Source of the DNA: Deltaproteobacteria bacterium
GTDB taxonomy: Bacteria; Desulfobacterota; DSM-4660; Desulfatiglandales; Desulfatiglandaceae
Assembly (NCBI GenBank): GCA_003646995.1
Contig: QMLZ01000001.1
Coordinates: 1 to 64,000 of the forward strand
Direction: 5' to 3'
DNA length: 64,000 nt
Numbering within the stretch: the stretch's first letter is position 1; each line of letters opens with the position of its first letter. The notes under the pieces are model-generated. The model was not told where the DNA came from and did not search any database. It saw only the letters and a program-made list of their open reading frames with translations. Made by a program: the position numbers and the translations under genes. Positions 14,831 to 23,543 of this stretch are shown here, piece by piece.

Positions 14831-17149
14831 CTATCTTATGCACACCTTGCGCACCTGCATTAGATCGGTTACGCCCTCAAGTACCTTGCGGATGCCATCC
14901 TGCATAAGGGTGGTCATTCCATCCTTGGCCGCCTGGAGTCTCAGATCCTCAATTTTAGCCCTGTTCTGTATCAACCTCTTTATCTCATTGGTGCAAACCA
15001 GTAATTCATGAATAGCGGTTCTTCCGCGGTATCCCAAGTTCCCACAGTAGGAGCAGCCTTTGGCCTTGTAAAGATAAAAGTCATCACTGTACTTGACACC
15101 CAAGCGCTCAAAATCTCCATCATAGGCCCTCACCAAGGCCTCGAATTCATCCCTGCTTGGGTGATACTTTTCCTTGCATTTTTCGCACAGGGTCCGCACA
15201 AGACGCTGGGCCAAGATCCCCAACAGCGCATCAGAGAAATTAAACGGGTCCATCCCCATATCTAGCAATCTGGTAATAGTCTCAGGCGCACTGTTGGTGT
15301 GAAGGGTGCTGAATACAAGGTGTCCTGTCAAGGAGGCCTCAATGCCCATTGCAGCGGTTTCATGATCCCTCATCTCGCCAACCATGATCACATCCGGATC
15401 TGCTCGCAAAAAGGCACGCATGGCCGTTGCAAAATCAAACCCTATTTTGGGCATCACTTGAACTTGCCTCAACCCGTCCTGGGTGATCTCCACTGGATCC
15501 TCTGCTGTCCATATCTTCTTTTCCGGCGTGTTGATGTACCTTAGCACAGCATGAAGTGTGGTTGTCTTTCCGCTTCCAGTAGGACCCACCACAAGAACCA
15601 TTCCATAGGGTTTTGTTATCATGTCTATGAGCGCATTGTAGTCCCTCTGGCTCATGCCCATTTTGTCCAATGGAATGGGATCACCAGTTGTGAGTAAGCG
15701 CAATACTACATCTTCGTTTTGCCCTGCTGTGGGGATAGTGGCAACACGCAGCTCAATATCAAGGGGGGCAAACCTCCGGAACTTAATTTTTCCGTCCTGA
15801 GGAAGCCTTCTTTCAGATATATCAAGATCAGCCATGATCTTGATTCTGGAAACAATAGCCCTCTTGTAGCTGAAAGGGATTGTTTGATAGACCTGACATG
15901 CGCCGTCCACCCTAAAGCGTACCAGGGCGTTTTGCTTTCCCGAGCGGGGTTCTATGTGAATATCCGAGGCCCCGCGATGGTAAGCGTCTACAATCATTTT
16001 GTTTACCAGCTGTACGATTGCACTATCTTCCTCGCTGACGGACTCCGATTCTTCATCATAGTCTTCGTCGCTTGCCTCCAGCTTGCCCAGGATCTCCTCT
16101 ATACTCCCCGACTCTGCCAGCATACTTGTGGCCTTGATATCAAAGAAGAGATCTATCATCTTGAAGATGTCGTCTTTGAGGGCCACACAGTACTCGAATT
16201 GCTTGCCATGAAGGATTCTCTTAATAGCGTCCCTGGCCGGCAAGTAACTGGGGTCCTCCATGGCCACCACTATTTTGCCATCCTTTTGTTCCACCGGCAC
16301 AAATACGTTGGTTCTGAGGTAACTGGGCCTGAGATTCTTTATCAGCTCGCCAGGGATGGGCATGCGCTCATCATATGCAATAAACCGGGTCTTGTAAAAA
16401 GAGGCAAGGGATTTGCCAATGTCTTCCTTAGATACCTGAAAATCCGACATCAGCACGGTCTCCACGGCCCTTCTCGTCTTTCTTGCCCGGGTCATGGCCT
16501 CCGTGAGGTCTTTGTTGCTTATGATATTGTTTGCTATGAGGTAGTCAAAGCGGGTCGGTTTTGCCTTTTGTTCGGCCCTGTGCTTATTGAAAATGGCAAT
16601 GCCCAGCACCTTGGCAATCTCTGCAACGGAACTTTCGTCTTCCTTACCAAAGACCTCGCCATTTTTCTTGTTTATAAGCTGCAGGACGCCAAGGAGGTAC
16701 TTGTTGTAGGTTATGGGTGCTGCCAGCACCTGTGTGGTCTTATACCCGGTTTTTTGATCCCAAGACTTGTCAAACCGGAGTAGTGGGTTTATGGACTTTA
16801 ACTCTGCGTCATCGTAGGCATTCCTGACATTGACCAGTGTACCGGTGGCCGCGCAGTAACCGGCTATGCTGTTCTTTTCAATGGGAACCCTTATTTCGCC
16901 AACCTCATCGCCGGTCTTGAAGCGCGACACTATCTGCTTCTTGATGCCATCAACAACGTAAATGGTGATTCTATCGGCATCAAACAGGCTGAGGATCTCA
17001 CCTTGAAGATTCAGCAGGATATCATTGGTATCCTTAGCCGAATGAATCCTGTTGGTTATGTAGTTGAGTTTCTTCTGAAACTGAAGCTCTTCCTCGAGGC
17101 TCCTTCCCCTGTCTTCCTCTATTCCCTTTTTTTTGAGTAATGCGCACAT
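14831..17149 (-). CDS. pilB: Type IV pilus assembly ATPase PilB with N-terminal GAF domain
   Basis: 772 residues, longer than typical PilB because of an extra domain. Residues about 20-190 read as a GAF domain (DADRITIYVVD, AGYCAATG, LGVLQLINKKNGEVFG). Residues about 200-340 are the MshEN/T2SE N-terminal domain, and about 390-770 are the GspE/PilB ATPase: GPTGSGKTTTLHAVL (Walker A), DPDVIMVGEMRD (Walker B), GHLVFSTLHTNSAPET (His box). A C4 zinc motif is present as CEKC and CSYC. It is a cytoplasmic hexameric motor that powers pilus extension or secretion; the GAF domain suggests ligand control. Start ATG has only a weak ribosome site. Confidence 0.93.
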   Translation of the reverse strand: MCALLKKKGIEEDRGRSLEEELQFQKKLNYITNRIHSAKDTNDILLNLQGEILSLFDADRITIYVVDGIKKQIVSRFKTGDEVGEIRVPIEKNSIAGYCAATGTLVNVRNAYDDAELKSINPLLRFDKSWDQKTGYKTTQVLAAPITYNKYLLGVLQLINKKNGEVFGKEDESSVAEIAKVLGIAIFNKHRAEQKAKPTRFDYLIANNIISNKDLTEAMTRARKTRRAVETVLMSDFQVSKEDIGKSLASFYKTRFIAYDERMPIPGELIKNLRPSYLRTNVFVPVEQKDGKIVVAMEDPSYLPARDAIKRILHGKQFEYCVALKDDIFKMIDLFFDIKATSMLAESGSIEEILGKLEASDEDYDEESESVSEEDSAIVQLVNKMIVDAYHRGASDIHIEPRSGKQNALVRFRVDGACQVYQTIPFSYKRAIVSRIKIMADLDISERRLPQDGKIKFRRFAPLDIELRVATIPTAGQNEDVVLRLLTTGDPIPLDKMGMSQRDYNALIDMITKPYGMVLVVGPTGSGKTTTLHAVLRYINTPEKKIWTAEDPVEITQDGLRQVQVMPKIGFDFATAMRAFLRADPDVIMVGEMRDHETAAMGIEASLTGHLVFSTLHTNSAPETITRLLDMGMDPFNFSDALLGILAQRLVRTLCEKCKEKYHPSRDEFEALVRAYDGDFERLGVKYSDDFYLYKAKGCSYCGNLGYRGRTAIHELLVCTNEIKRLIQNRAKIEDLRLQAAKDGMTTLMQDGIRKVLEGVTDLMQVRKVCIR

Positions 17150-17582
17150 CCTATAACAATGAATTCACCATTTCTGAAGCCGAAGAGCAGGACACCCTGA
17201 TTAATTATTGACCGCCCGGGGCGCCAGGCCCTCTGCCCGAGCCGCCAAATACCATAAAATTACAATGCATTTGAGAGGGGCGCAGGGTCCAGGGCCAAAG
17301 CCCGGGGGACCAATATCTGGCATCCGCCTATACCCGGGCCCTCTCAATCGGGCAATATGATCCGGCCACTTCGAGAGTCCCTGTCGCATGGGCCTCTTAG
17401 CTACCAAATTTGGCCGCTGTTGACAAGATGCCTTCACTGGACCTGCTCCATGTGGCGTACCCTGTCCACTACGCCCGGTTCCCACGAGAGAACACCCTCT
17501 CTCAAAGCACGTGTCTTATTAGCATATCGGTGTTTAGCAAAGGATGGTAAAGATTTTTTTCGCGCACAATAACATGTAATCA
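17150..17582. other. GC-rich, structured intergenic region without a credible gene
   Basis: This part of the 552-base gap between pilB and tatD is richer in G+C than its surroundings. Nested complementary segments are visible: GAGAGGG (17273-17279) with CCCTCTC (17339-17345), and GCCCGGG (17300-17306) with CCCGGGC (17333-17339). A further hairpin-forming GAGAG...CTCTC lies near 17490. None of the conserved cores of rnpB, tmRNA, SRP RNA or a tRNA could be found. An uncharacterised structured RNA or a decayed gene are both possible. Confidence 0.4.
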
Positions 17583-17611
17583 TTGAAACGTTGCTACACT
17601 TGGGTTATATG
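17583..17611 (+). promoter_or_regulatory. Promoter of tatD-maf
   Basis: TTGAAA (17583-17588) and TATATG (17606-17611) with a 17-base spacer, giving an untranslated leader of about 84 bases before the tatD ATG. Confidence 0.5.
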
Positions 17612-17622
17612 ACTCGGAGGCG

Positions 17623-17649
17623 GGCCTCGGGGATGCAGAAACCGGGGCC
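17623..17649 (+). other. Leader hairpin upstream of tatD
   Basis: GGCCTCGG (17623-17630) pairs with CCGGGGCC (17642-17649) over eight positions including one G-U, with an 11-base loop. It lies inside the predicted tatD leader. No T-run follows, so it is not a terminator; possible mRNA-stability or regulatory element. Confidence 0.35.
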
Positions 17650-17701
17650 GATCAAATTTGCAGCAGTCGGCGACAAATCCATGTGTGTAAGGTAAGGGTC
17701 C

Positions 17702-18466
17702 ATGTGGATAGATACCCATGCACATCTTGATATGGAGGTCTTCCAGAAGGATCTCGAATCAGTCCTCAAGCGTGCAGAGGATAATGGGGTGGAAGCCATT
17801 GTCACCGTGGGTGTTGACCTGAGAAGCTCGCAAGATGCAGTGCAACTTGCCAACACCAGGCCCAACCTGTATGCTGCCGTGGGTCTGCATCCCCATGAGG
17901 CCGGATCATTCAATTCCATGACGCTGGAAACCCTGGCCACATTGAGCCAGGACCCGAAAGTCGTAGCCTGGGGAGAAATAGGCCTTGACTATTACAGGAA
18001 TTACAGTCCCCGGGAACTGCAAAGAAAGGCGTTTGAGGAGCAGCTGCATATTGCAATCGATTTAGGGCTACCGATCATTATCCATGATAGGGAAGCTCAT
18101 GAGGATATCCTGGATATACTTAGGAAAATCGGTAAAAGGGAACGCTTTGGTGTGGTACACTGCTATTCCGGAGACATGGAGTTGGCCCAACAGCTTTTTG
18201 ACATGGGGTTTTTCATCTCCATTCCAGGTACAATTACTTACAAAAATGCAGCCCAGATTAGACAAGTGGCAGCAAGTGCGCCCATTAACCGAATATTGAT
18301 TGAGACGGATGCCCCGTTTTTAGCACCCGTGCCATACCGGGGAAAGCGTAATGAGCCGGCATACGTGGCCATAACAGCCCAAGAGTTGGCCAAACTCAGA
18401 AAACTAAACGAGACAACACTAGCTGGGCTACTGAGAGACAACACCAAGAAACTTTTCGGAATCTAG
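17702..18466 (+). CDS. tatD: TatD family metal-dependent hydrolase/DNase
   Basis: 254 residues starting MWIDTHAHLD, which carries the HxH metal ligands. GEIGLDYY near 92 supplies the glutamate, IIHDREA near 128 and VVHCYSGD near 153 supply histidines, and ETDAPFL near 202 supplies the aspartate. The full TIM-barrel metallohydrolase set is therefore intact. TatD proteins are Mg-dependent 3'-5' exonucleases or deacylase-like hydrolases. The following maf gene begins 8 bases after the stop, so the two are cotranscribed from the promoter at 17583. Confidence 0.93.
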   Translation: MWIDTHAHLDMEVFQKDLESVLKRAEDNGVEAIVTVGVDLRSSQDAVQLANTRPNLYAAVGLHPHEAGSFNSMTLETLATLSQDPKVVAWGEIGLDYYRNYSPRELQRKAFEEQLHIAIDLGLPIIIHDREAHEDILDILRKIGKRERFGVVHCYSGDMELAQQLFDMGFFISIPGTITYKNAAQIRQVAASAPINRILIETDAPFLAPVPYRGKRNEPAYVAITAQELAKLRKLNETTLAGLLRDNTKKLFGI

Positions 18467-18474
18467 AACACCTG

Positions 18475-19095
18475 ATGCAACACCCAACAATCAACCCCAA
18501 AGACCCTCTTGTTTTGGCTTCGCGTTCACCCAGGAGAAAGAGGCTCCTTGAGCAGATGCGCATACCCTTCAGAGTAGTACCCAGCTTGATTCACGAACAG
18601 GCCGATGAAAAAAACCTTTATGAGGTGGCCAAAAAACTTGCAGTGAACAAGGCCTTAGACGTAAGGCCTAGGGCGGGTAAAAGCTGGGTCTTGGGTGCCG
18701 ATACTATCGTGGAAATAGACGGAATAATCTTGGGAAAGCCCGAAGACGAGGAACACGCACGCCAAATGCTGGAAAAATTGAGCGCAAGAACCCATCGTGT
18801 GCTTACTGGATTTTCCCTAGTGGCCCCTGACGGCACCTTGGCCCATGTGGAAGTTGTGCAAACCGAGGTGAGAGTGAAAAAACTCAGCGAGGATGAAATC
18901 CTGGGATACATAAGCACAGGGGAGCCCTTTGGAAAAGCGGGAAGTTACGCCATACAAGGCATTGGTGCCTTCCTCGTGGAATCTATTACGGGTTCGTATA
19001 CCAACGTGGTTGGTCTGCCGGTATGCGCCCTAATTAAGGCCTTAGTCGGTTGCAGGGCGCTGCACAGATACCCCATTCCCCTGTCTTCGGGATAG
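18475..19095 (+). CDS. maf: Maf family nucleotide pyrophosphatase
   Basis: 206 residues. The substrate-binding SRSPRRKRLL is near residue 16. LGADTIVEIDG near 73, LGKPEDEEHARQMLEKLS near 85 and EPFGKAGSYAIQGIGAFLVE near 150 are all Maf signatures; the KAGSYAIQG element resembles the dTTP/UTP-pyrophosphatase (YhdE-like) subfamily. The enzyme hydrolyses modified or canonical nucleoside triphosphates. The last 54 bases overlap, tail to tail, the 3' end of the RlmB-like gene on the other strand, so both C-termini are encoded by the same DNA. Confidence 0.92.
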   Translation: MQHPTINPKDPLVLASRSPRRKRLLEQMRIPFRVVPSLIHEQADEKNLYEVAKKLAVNKALDVRPRAGKSWVLGADTIVEIDGIILGKPEDEEHARQMLEKLSARTHRVLTGFSLVAPDGTLAHVEVVQTEVRVKKLSEDEILGYISTGEPFGKAGSYAIQGIGAFLVESITGSYTNVVGLPVCALIKALVGCRALHRYPIPLSSG

Positions 19096-19818
19096 GGAAC
19101 GCCGCCTTGCCTCGGCCAAAATTATACCGGTAGCCACTCCCACATTAAGCGAATCGATACCCCCATAAGAAGGAATACTCAGCAGCTCATGGCATTTTTT
19201 CCTTATCCCCTGGCTGAGCCCCTTATCTTCGCTTCCCACCACAAGGGCGGTCGGCCCTTGCCAGTCATAGTCATAAATGGATTTATTTGCCTCACCCGCG
19301 GCCCCGATGATCCAGAATTCCTTTTGCTCAAGGTAATCTAATGCCCTGGACAAATTGACCACCCTTGAAATGGGAAGATATAAGTGGCACCCTACAGCCC
19401 TTTTTAGGACCCTGGGACTTACGCTTGCAGATCTGTCCTTGGGGATGATAAGGCCTGAAATACCAAAAAAAGCACTGGTCCGAATAATAGAACCCAAATT
19501 CCCTTCGTCTGTAATGTGGTCTGCTATTACAAAGATGGGCTGCCCCAAGGAATCTCCCGCAAGCTGTACGGCCTGCTCCAGATCCGTGTATTTAAAATCC
19601 TCTGCTAGCAAGACGATCCCTTGGTGGGATATGCCTGGCAAAAGCGAATCAAGTTCAGCCTTGCTCTTGTAACTGATCTTTATACCATGGGCCTGGGCAA
19701 GCTTCTCCACCCTTGAGGCCCTCTTGCTGGTCTTGCCCTCTGCGATCCATACCTCTTTGATCATCTTTTTCCCCGCAGGTATGGATTGAATGGCTGCGTG
19801 GTATCCTGGAATAAGCAT
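19042..19818 (-). CDS. rlmB: 23S rRNA 2'-O-ribose methyltransferase, SpoU/TrmH family (RlmB-like)
   Basis: 258 residues. The N-terminal RNA-binding domain of SpoU enzymes occupies about 1-75 (LIPGYHAAIQSI). The SPOUT domain has all three motifs: ADHITDEGNLGSIIRTSAFFG near 98-118, VVGSEDKGLS near 195, and SLNVGVATGIILAEA near 223. The knot motif is thus complete. It methylates a ribose in 23S rRNA or tRNA; the RlmB assignment (G2251) follows from the two-domain length, but a TrmH-like tRNA target cannot be excluded. It is the last gene of the yicC-remA-gmk operon, and its 3' end overlaps maf in antisense. Confidence 0.9.
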   Translation of the reverse strand: MLIPGYHAAIQSIPAGKKMIKEVWIAEGKTSKRASRVEKLAQAHGIKISYKSKAELDSLLPGISHQGIVLLAEDFKYTDLEQAVQLAGDSLGQPIFVIADHITDEGNLGSIIRTSAFFGISGLIIPKDRSASVSPRVLKRAVGCHLYLPISRVVNLSRALDYLEQKEFWIIGAAGEANKSIYDYDWQGPTALVVGSEDKGLSQGIRKKCHELLSIPSYGGIDSLNVGVATGIILAEARRRSLSRRQGNGVSVQRPATD

Positions 19819-19827
19819 GGTCTCTGG

Positions 19828-20460
19828 TTAGAGTTGGAAGTGAGTCTTAATGACTTCCAAGCGGCGAGTTGTTTTGCATCTTTCGGCACGAATAATTGAA
19901 ATGACATCACCCACGGTCGTCTCCAGATCATCGTTTATCACTATGTAGTCATAGTGCACAGACTCCTTGACTTCTGATACCGCCTTCTCGAGCCTCTTCG
20001 CTATTGTCTGCGTGCTGTCCGTTCCTCTTCCCCTTAGTCGTTGTTCTAAAACCTTCAAAGACGGTGGTATGAGAAAAATCAATACAGCATCAGCAAATCG
20101 TTTCCTGATGTTTTGTGCTCCGACTGGGTCGACGTCCAAGATCACGTCCACACCTTTGTCAAGTTCGCGCTGCAAAGAATCAACAGCCGTCCCATAATAC
20201 TCGCCGTAAACCGTTGCCCACTCAACAAAGGCGCCTTTGTCAATCATCTCTTTAAACCGGGATTGTGTGACAAAATGATAATGAACCCCGTCTTTCTCAC
20301 CTGGCCTAGGATTCCTTGTGGTATGGGATACACAGTAGCCCAATTTGTCTATCCGTAACCTGACTTCCTTTATGACCGTGCTCTTACCGGTGCCAGAGGG
20401 CGCGGACAGAACAAACAGCAGCCCCCCTTTGGATATGCTATTCCCAAACAACAGGATCAC
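19828..20460 (-). CDS. gmk: Guanylate kinase
   Basis: 210 residues. The P-loop [14 protein letters not shown] sits near 20-32, then [20 protein letters not shown] near 45 (GMP-binding) and [14 protein letters not shown] near 107. The protein converts GMP to GDP with ATP. GTG at 20460 overlaps the remA stop (GTGA), evidence of translational coupling. The usual downstream omega-subunit gene rpoZ is missing here; rlmB follows instead after 9 bases. Confidence 0.95.
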   Translation of the reverse strand: MILLFGNSISKGGLLFVLSAPSGTGKSTVIKEVRLRIDKLGYCVSHTTRNPRPGEKDGVHYHFVTQSRFKEMIDKGAFVEWATVYGEYYGTAVDSLQRELDKGVDVILDVDPVGAQNIRKRFADAVLIFLIPPSLKVLEQRLRGRGTDSTQTIAKRLEKAVSEVKESVHYDYIVINDDLETTVGDVISIIRAERCKTTRRLEVIKTHFQL

Positions 20461-20726
20461 TCCAAATCTTCTTTTGATACAGTAAAATTGGGATTGAATC
20501 TTTGGGCAATGGTCTCCGATTGTATTGCGGAAAGGATTACATGATTACTGTCAGTGATTATAACCGAACGGGTTTTTCTTCCTTGAGTTGCATCAATAAG
20601 GCGCCTTTCCTCTCGGGCCTCATCCCGCAGTCGTTTGATGGGTGCAGCATTGGGTGATATTATGGCAACTACCCTATTGGAAACAACAGAATTTCCAAAA
20701 CCTATATTCACCAATTTTGGGCTCAT
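20457..20726 (-). CDS. remA: RemA-like regulator (DUF370)
   Basis: About 89 residues from ATG 20726, selected because AGGAG (20735-20739) is at 8-base spacing; an ATG at 20744 overlapping the yicC stop would add six residues. The signature includes [47 protein letters not shown] and the C-terminal SETIAQRFN. In Bacillus RemA is a DNA-binding activator of biofilm matrix genes; here the role is unknown. The order yicC-remA-gmk recurs in anaerobic and Gram-positive genomes, which makes the assignment secure. Confidence 0.9.
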   Translation of the reverse strand: MSPKLVNIGFGNSVVSNRVVAIISPNAAPIKRLRDEAREERRLIDATQGRKTRSVIITDSNHVILSAIQSETIAQRFNPNFTVSKEDLE

Positions 20727-20740
20727 CGTCTCATCTCCTT

Positions 20741-21622
20741 TCATTCTACGTTCTGTGCCTGCTCTCTCAACCGTTCCAGTTCTCCCTTTATCTCCACTGC
20801 AATCCTGGACACAGTAGCATTTGAGGCCTTTGTGCTCAGGGTGTTGACCTCCCTGTTCATCTCCTGGATCAGAAAATCAAGCCGCCTTCCCACGGGTTCC
20901 TCGATGGAGAGATACTCCCTGAACTGGGCCGTGTGACTCCTTATTCTCACGATCTCTTCAGTAATATCAGCCCTTTCTGCAAGAAACGCCACCTCTTGGG
21001 CAATCCGCCATTCATCAACCTCCACATCGCCAACAATCCGCGAAACCTTTTCCTTCAGCTTCTCACGGTATTCCTCCACTATTTGGGCCGCCAGCTTTTC
21101 CACTTCCTCAACATACGCATCAATGCGACCCAAGCGTTCCAGGAAGTCTTTTTCAATGTTCTGCCCTTCTCTAGCTCGCATCTGCTCCAGCGAGTTAAGC
21201 GCCTGCTCCAGTACCTCCTCGAACACGGGCCTTAGTGATTCTATGTCCGGTGCTTCTGGTTCATAAACAATAATATCCTTCAATTGGCATAGGGTATCAA
21301 GGCTCACCTCGGGTCCAGTTTCAAACTTGGCCGCCAAGTCTTTGAGTATCTGTTTATAGGATTCTACAAGGGGTTCATTTAATTGCAAGTGGTAAGCAAG
21401 CTGTTCATGGCCTGAATTTACCTGAATCGACGCCTCAATTCTACCCCGCCCGACTCTCTTTGCAAGGAGCCCCTTGAGATCCTCCTCCAGGGGCTGAAAA
21501 TTTCGAGGCAACCGAAGGTGGATGTCTCGATACCTGTGATTAATGGTCTTGATCTCACACTCGAAGGTCTTGCCCTCCCTCTGAAGCTCTGCCCTCCCAT
21601 ATGCCGTCATGCTCTTTATCAA
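20741..21622 (-). CDS. yicC: YicC family endoribonuclease-like protein
   Basis: 293 residues of the YicC/YloC family: start [13 protein letters not shown], then [18 protein letters not shown] near 25, a central coiled coil and a C-terminal [24 protein letters not shown] near 250. YicC proteins have been linked to RNA decay as endoribonucleases. The GRRLDF region is the most conserved part of the family and is intact. The gene begins 4 bases inside the DUF4416 3' end and precedes remA, so it is part of the rfaE1-to-rlmB run. Confidence 0.92.
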   Translation of the reverse strand: MIKSMTAYGRAELQREGKTFECEIKTINHRYRDIHLRLPRNFQPLEEDLKGLLAKRVGRGRIEASIQVNSGHEQLAYHLQLNEPLVESYKQILKDLAAKFETGPEVSLDTLCQLKDIIVYEPEAPDIESLRPVFEEVLEQALNSLEQMRAREGQNIEKDFLERLGRIDAYVEEVEKLAAQIVEEYREKLKEKVSRIVGDVEVDEWRIAQEVAFLAERADITEEIVRIRSHTAQFREYLSIEEPVGRRLDFLIQEMNREVNTLSTKASNATVSRIAVEIKGELERLREQAQNVE

Positions 21623-22176
21623 GATTCCCGATCCCCCTCTTTCACCCTTTTAAGTGCCTTTAGCTGTTCAGTGTAACGTCTTCTAACCTGGTTAAACATG
21701 TCGATAACCCCTGGATCAGCATAGTCGCGGTACGTCCACTCAAGAGGCCTGAAACTTCCCTTCTTGTAAACCAAGGTCAGATCGGCGAAAATACCCCTGC
21801 CCAAATATATCCTGTGAACATAATTCTTCCCGGTTGCAAGAACCAGCCTTTCAAGCCCAATGTATCCGGGATCGATGTTCACCCTCCTTTTACCATCAAC
21901 TTCGGTTTTTCTCTCCAGCTCATTGGTCTGCAGCTTGATCCTCACAAGATCATCAGGCGCAATAAGCTGTTCAAAGGAAATAAACCTCCGGTGCAGCGGC
22001 CATCCCATCTCTCTTTCATAATACCTGGTTCTATCAAAAAAAAGAGGTGGACTTTCCCAATCCACAGGGCCGAACTGAAGAGACATCTCAGTGATGAACT
22101 GTTGGACCAAGGTTTCCTGCGGTGAAAAGATGCTCGCAATGAGTTTGACCGGATCTGGTTCACTGGGTCGGCTCAT
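21619..22176 (-). CDS. DUF4416 family protein
   Basis: About 185 residues from ATG 22176, preceded by GGGAGAGG; a farther upstream start at 22203 would lengthen the overlap with ugd. The protein has PVKLIASIFSPQE, FGPVDWESPPLFFDRTRYYEREMG near 35-60, KRRVNIDPGYIGLERLVLATGKNYVHRIYLGRG near 88-120 and EWTYRDYADPGV near 140. These correspond to DUF4416, a family I recognise from Desulfobacterota and relatives with no known activity. It overlaps the ugd stop by about 17 bases and is tightly linked to yicC. Confidence 0.8.
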   Translation of the reverse strand: MSRPSEPDPVKLIASIFSPQETLVQQFITEMSLQFGPVDWESPPLFFDRTRYYEREMGWPLHRRFISFEQLIAPDDLVRIKLQTNELERKTEVDGKRRVNIDPGYIGLERLVLATGKNYVHRIYLGRGIFADLTLVYKKGSFRPLEWTYRDYADPGVIDMFNQVRRRYTEQLKALKRVKEGDRES

Positions 22177-23476
22177 AACCTCTCCCGACACAGTGGTATT
22201 CAAAGCCCCTGGATCTCATCCTATGAGGCTCATAAATATTGCGAAGATCGAAAACAACAGGTTTCTTGAGTACCTGCTTCATCCTGTCCCAATCAAGATG
22301 TCTGAACTCATTCCACTCAGTTATTATGGCAAGGGCATCGGCTCCTTGGGCCGCATCAAAGGCATCGGCTGCAAATCTCACCTTGTTAAGTATGGCCTTT
22401 GCTGCGTCCATGCCCGCAGGGTCATATGCAGATACACTGGCCCCCTTGTCCAAGAGTGAAGTTACTATCTTTATGGCGGGTGACTCTCTAATATCATCTG
22501 TGTTGGGTTTAAAGGTAAGGCCCAGCACTCCAATGTGCTTGCCTTTCAAGTTACCTAGAGCCCTCTCCATCTTGTCCACCATTCTGGCCACCTGGTTTTC
22601 ATTCACCTTTATGACTGACTCGATAATATGTAGGCGATAACCCAGGGATGCACCCAAGTGTGCAATGGCCTTGGTGTCCTTAGGGAAGCAGGAACCGCCG
22701 AACCCAGGCCCAGGATGCAGGAACTTCGGGCCTATCCTCCTGTCCAGGCCCATAGCCTTTGCAACATGATGAACGTCAGCGCCCACAAGTTCGCATATAT
22801 TTGCCATCTCATTGATAAACGATATCTTTGTGGCAAGGAATGCGTTGGCTGCATATTTAATCATCTCGGCGGTCTCGAGGTTTGTCAGCACAAAAGGGGT
22901 TTCGATCAAATAAAGTGGGGAGTAGAGATCCTTCATTATTGCGGCTGCCTGCTCGCTGTCCGACCCTATGACAACGCGGTTAGGTCGCATGAAGTCTTCT
23001 ACGGCAGATCCTTCCCTCAAAAATTCAGGGTTTGAGACTACATCAAAGGGAATTTCACGTTCTTGACTGCTGCGGATGATCTCCTTTATCTTCTTGGCTG
23101 TCCCCACGGGCACAGTGCTCTTGGTAACAATCACCTTGTAGCCTTTCATATATTTTCCTATTTCTGAGGCAACTTCAAAAACATATGTCAGGTCTGCAGC
23201 GCCATCCTCCCTTGAGGGAGTACCCACTGCGATAAATACCACCAGGCTCTCGTTCAGTGCCTCTTCCAGGTTGGTTGTAAAGGAAATCCTTCCGGCTGAC
23301 CTATTTCTCTTTAGTATCTCTTCCAGCCCCGGTTCAAAAAAGGGGATTCTCCCTTGTTCCAGGCTCCTAATTTTCTCCTGATCTTTGTCAACACATACCA
23401 CGCGGTTTCCGAACTCTGCAAAGCACGTACCTGATACCAACCCGACATAGCCGACACCGACCATGCATATGTTCAT
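22160..23476 (-). CDS. ugd: UDP-glucose 6-dehydrogenase
   Basis: 438 residues of the UDP-glucose/GDP-mannose dehydrogenase family. NAD-binding GVGYVGLVSGTCFAEFG lies at the N-terminus, TVPVGTAKK and NPEFLREGSAVEDF near 120-155, and the catalytic cysteine is in GPGFGGSCFPKDTKA near 255. The C-terminal domain has LGLTFKPNTDDIRESPA. It makes UDP-glucuronate for surface polysaccharide or lipid A modification. AGGAGG precedes the ATG. It lies 67 bases downstream of rfaE1, so both feed envelope glycan synthesis. Confidence 0.94.
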   Translation of the reverse strand: MNICMVGVGYVGLVSGTCFAEFGNRVVCVDKDQEKIRSLEQGRIPFFEPGLEEILKRNRSAGRISFTTNLEEALNESLVVFIAVGTPSREDGAADLTYVFEVASEIGKYMKGYKVIVTKSTVPVGTAKKIKEIIRSSQEREIPFDVVSNPEFLREGSAVEDFMRPNRVVIGSDSEQAAAIMKDLYSPLYLIETPFVLTNLETAEMIKYAANAFLATKISFINEMANICELVGADVHHVAKAMGLDRRIGPKFLHPGPGFGGSCFPKDTKAIAHLGASLGYRLHIIESVIKVNENQVARMVDKMERALGNLKGKHIGVLGLTFKPNTDDIRESPAIKIVTSLLDKGASVSAYDPAGMDAAKAILNKVRFAADAFDAAQGADALAIITEWNEFRHLDWDRMKQVLKKPVVFDLRNIYEPHRMRSRGFEYHCVGRGYEPTQ

Positions 23477-23543
23477 TTAACCTGTCCTCCTAGAAATGAA
23501 GTAAACTCGTACTCACAGCACTGCAGCCTTTCTTCTCTGTTCA

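Noticed and set aside
15719..16783. 354-codon open frame on the plus strand
   Set aside because: Lies entirely antisense to pilB, whose motifs are unambiguous; the translation has no family signature.
17201..17485. 94-codon open frame on the minus strand in the pilB-tatD gap
   Set aside because: Glycine/proline/arginine-rich sequence without a recognisable family; the GC-rich composition alone keeps the frame open and no ribosome site precedes it.
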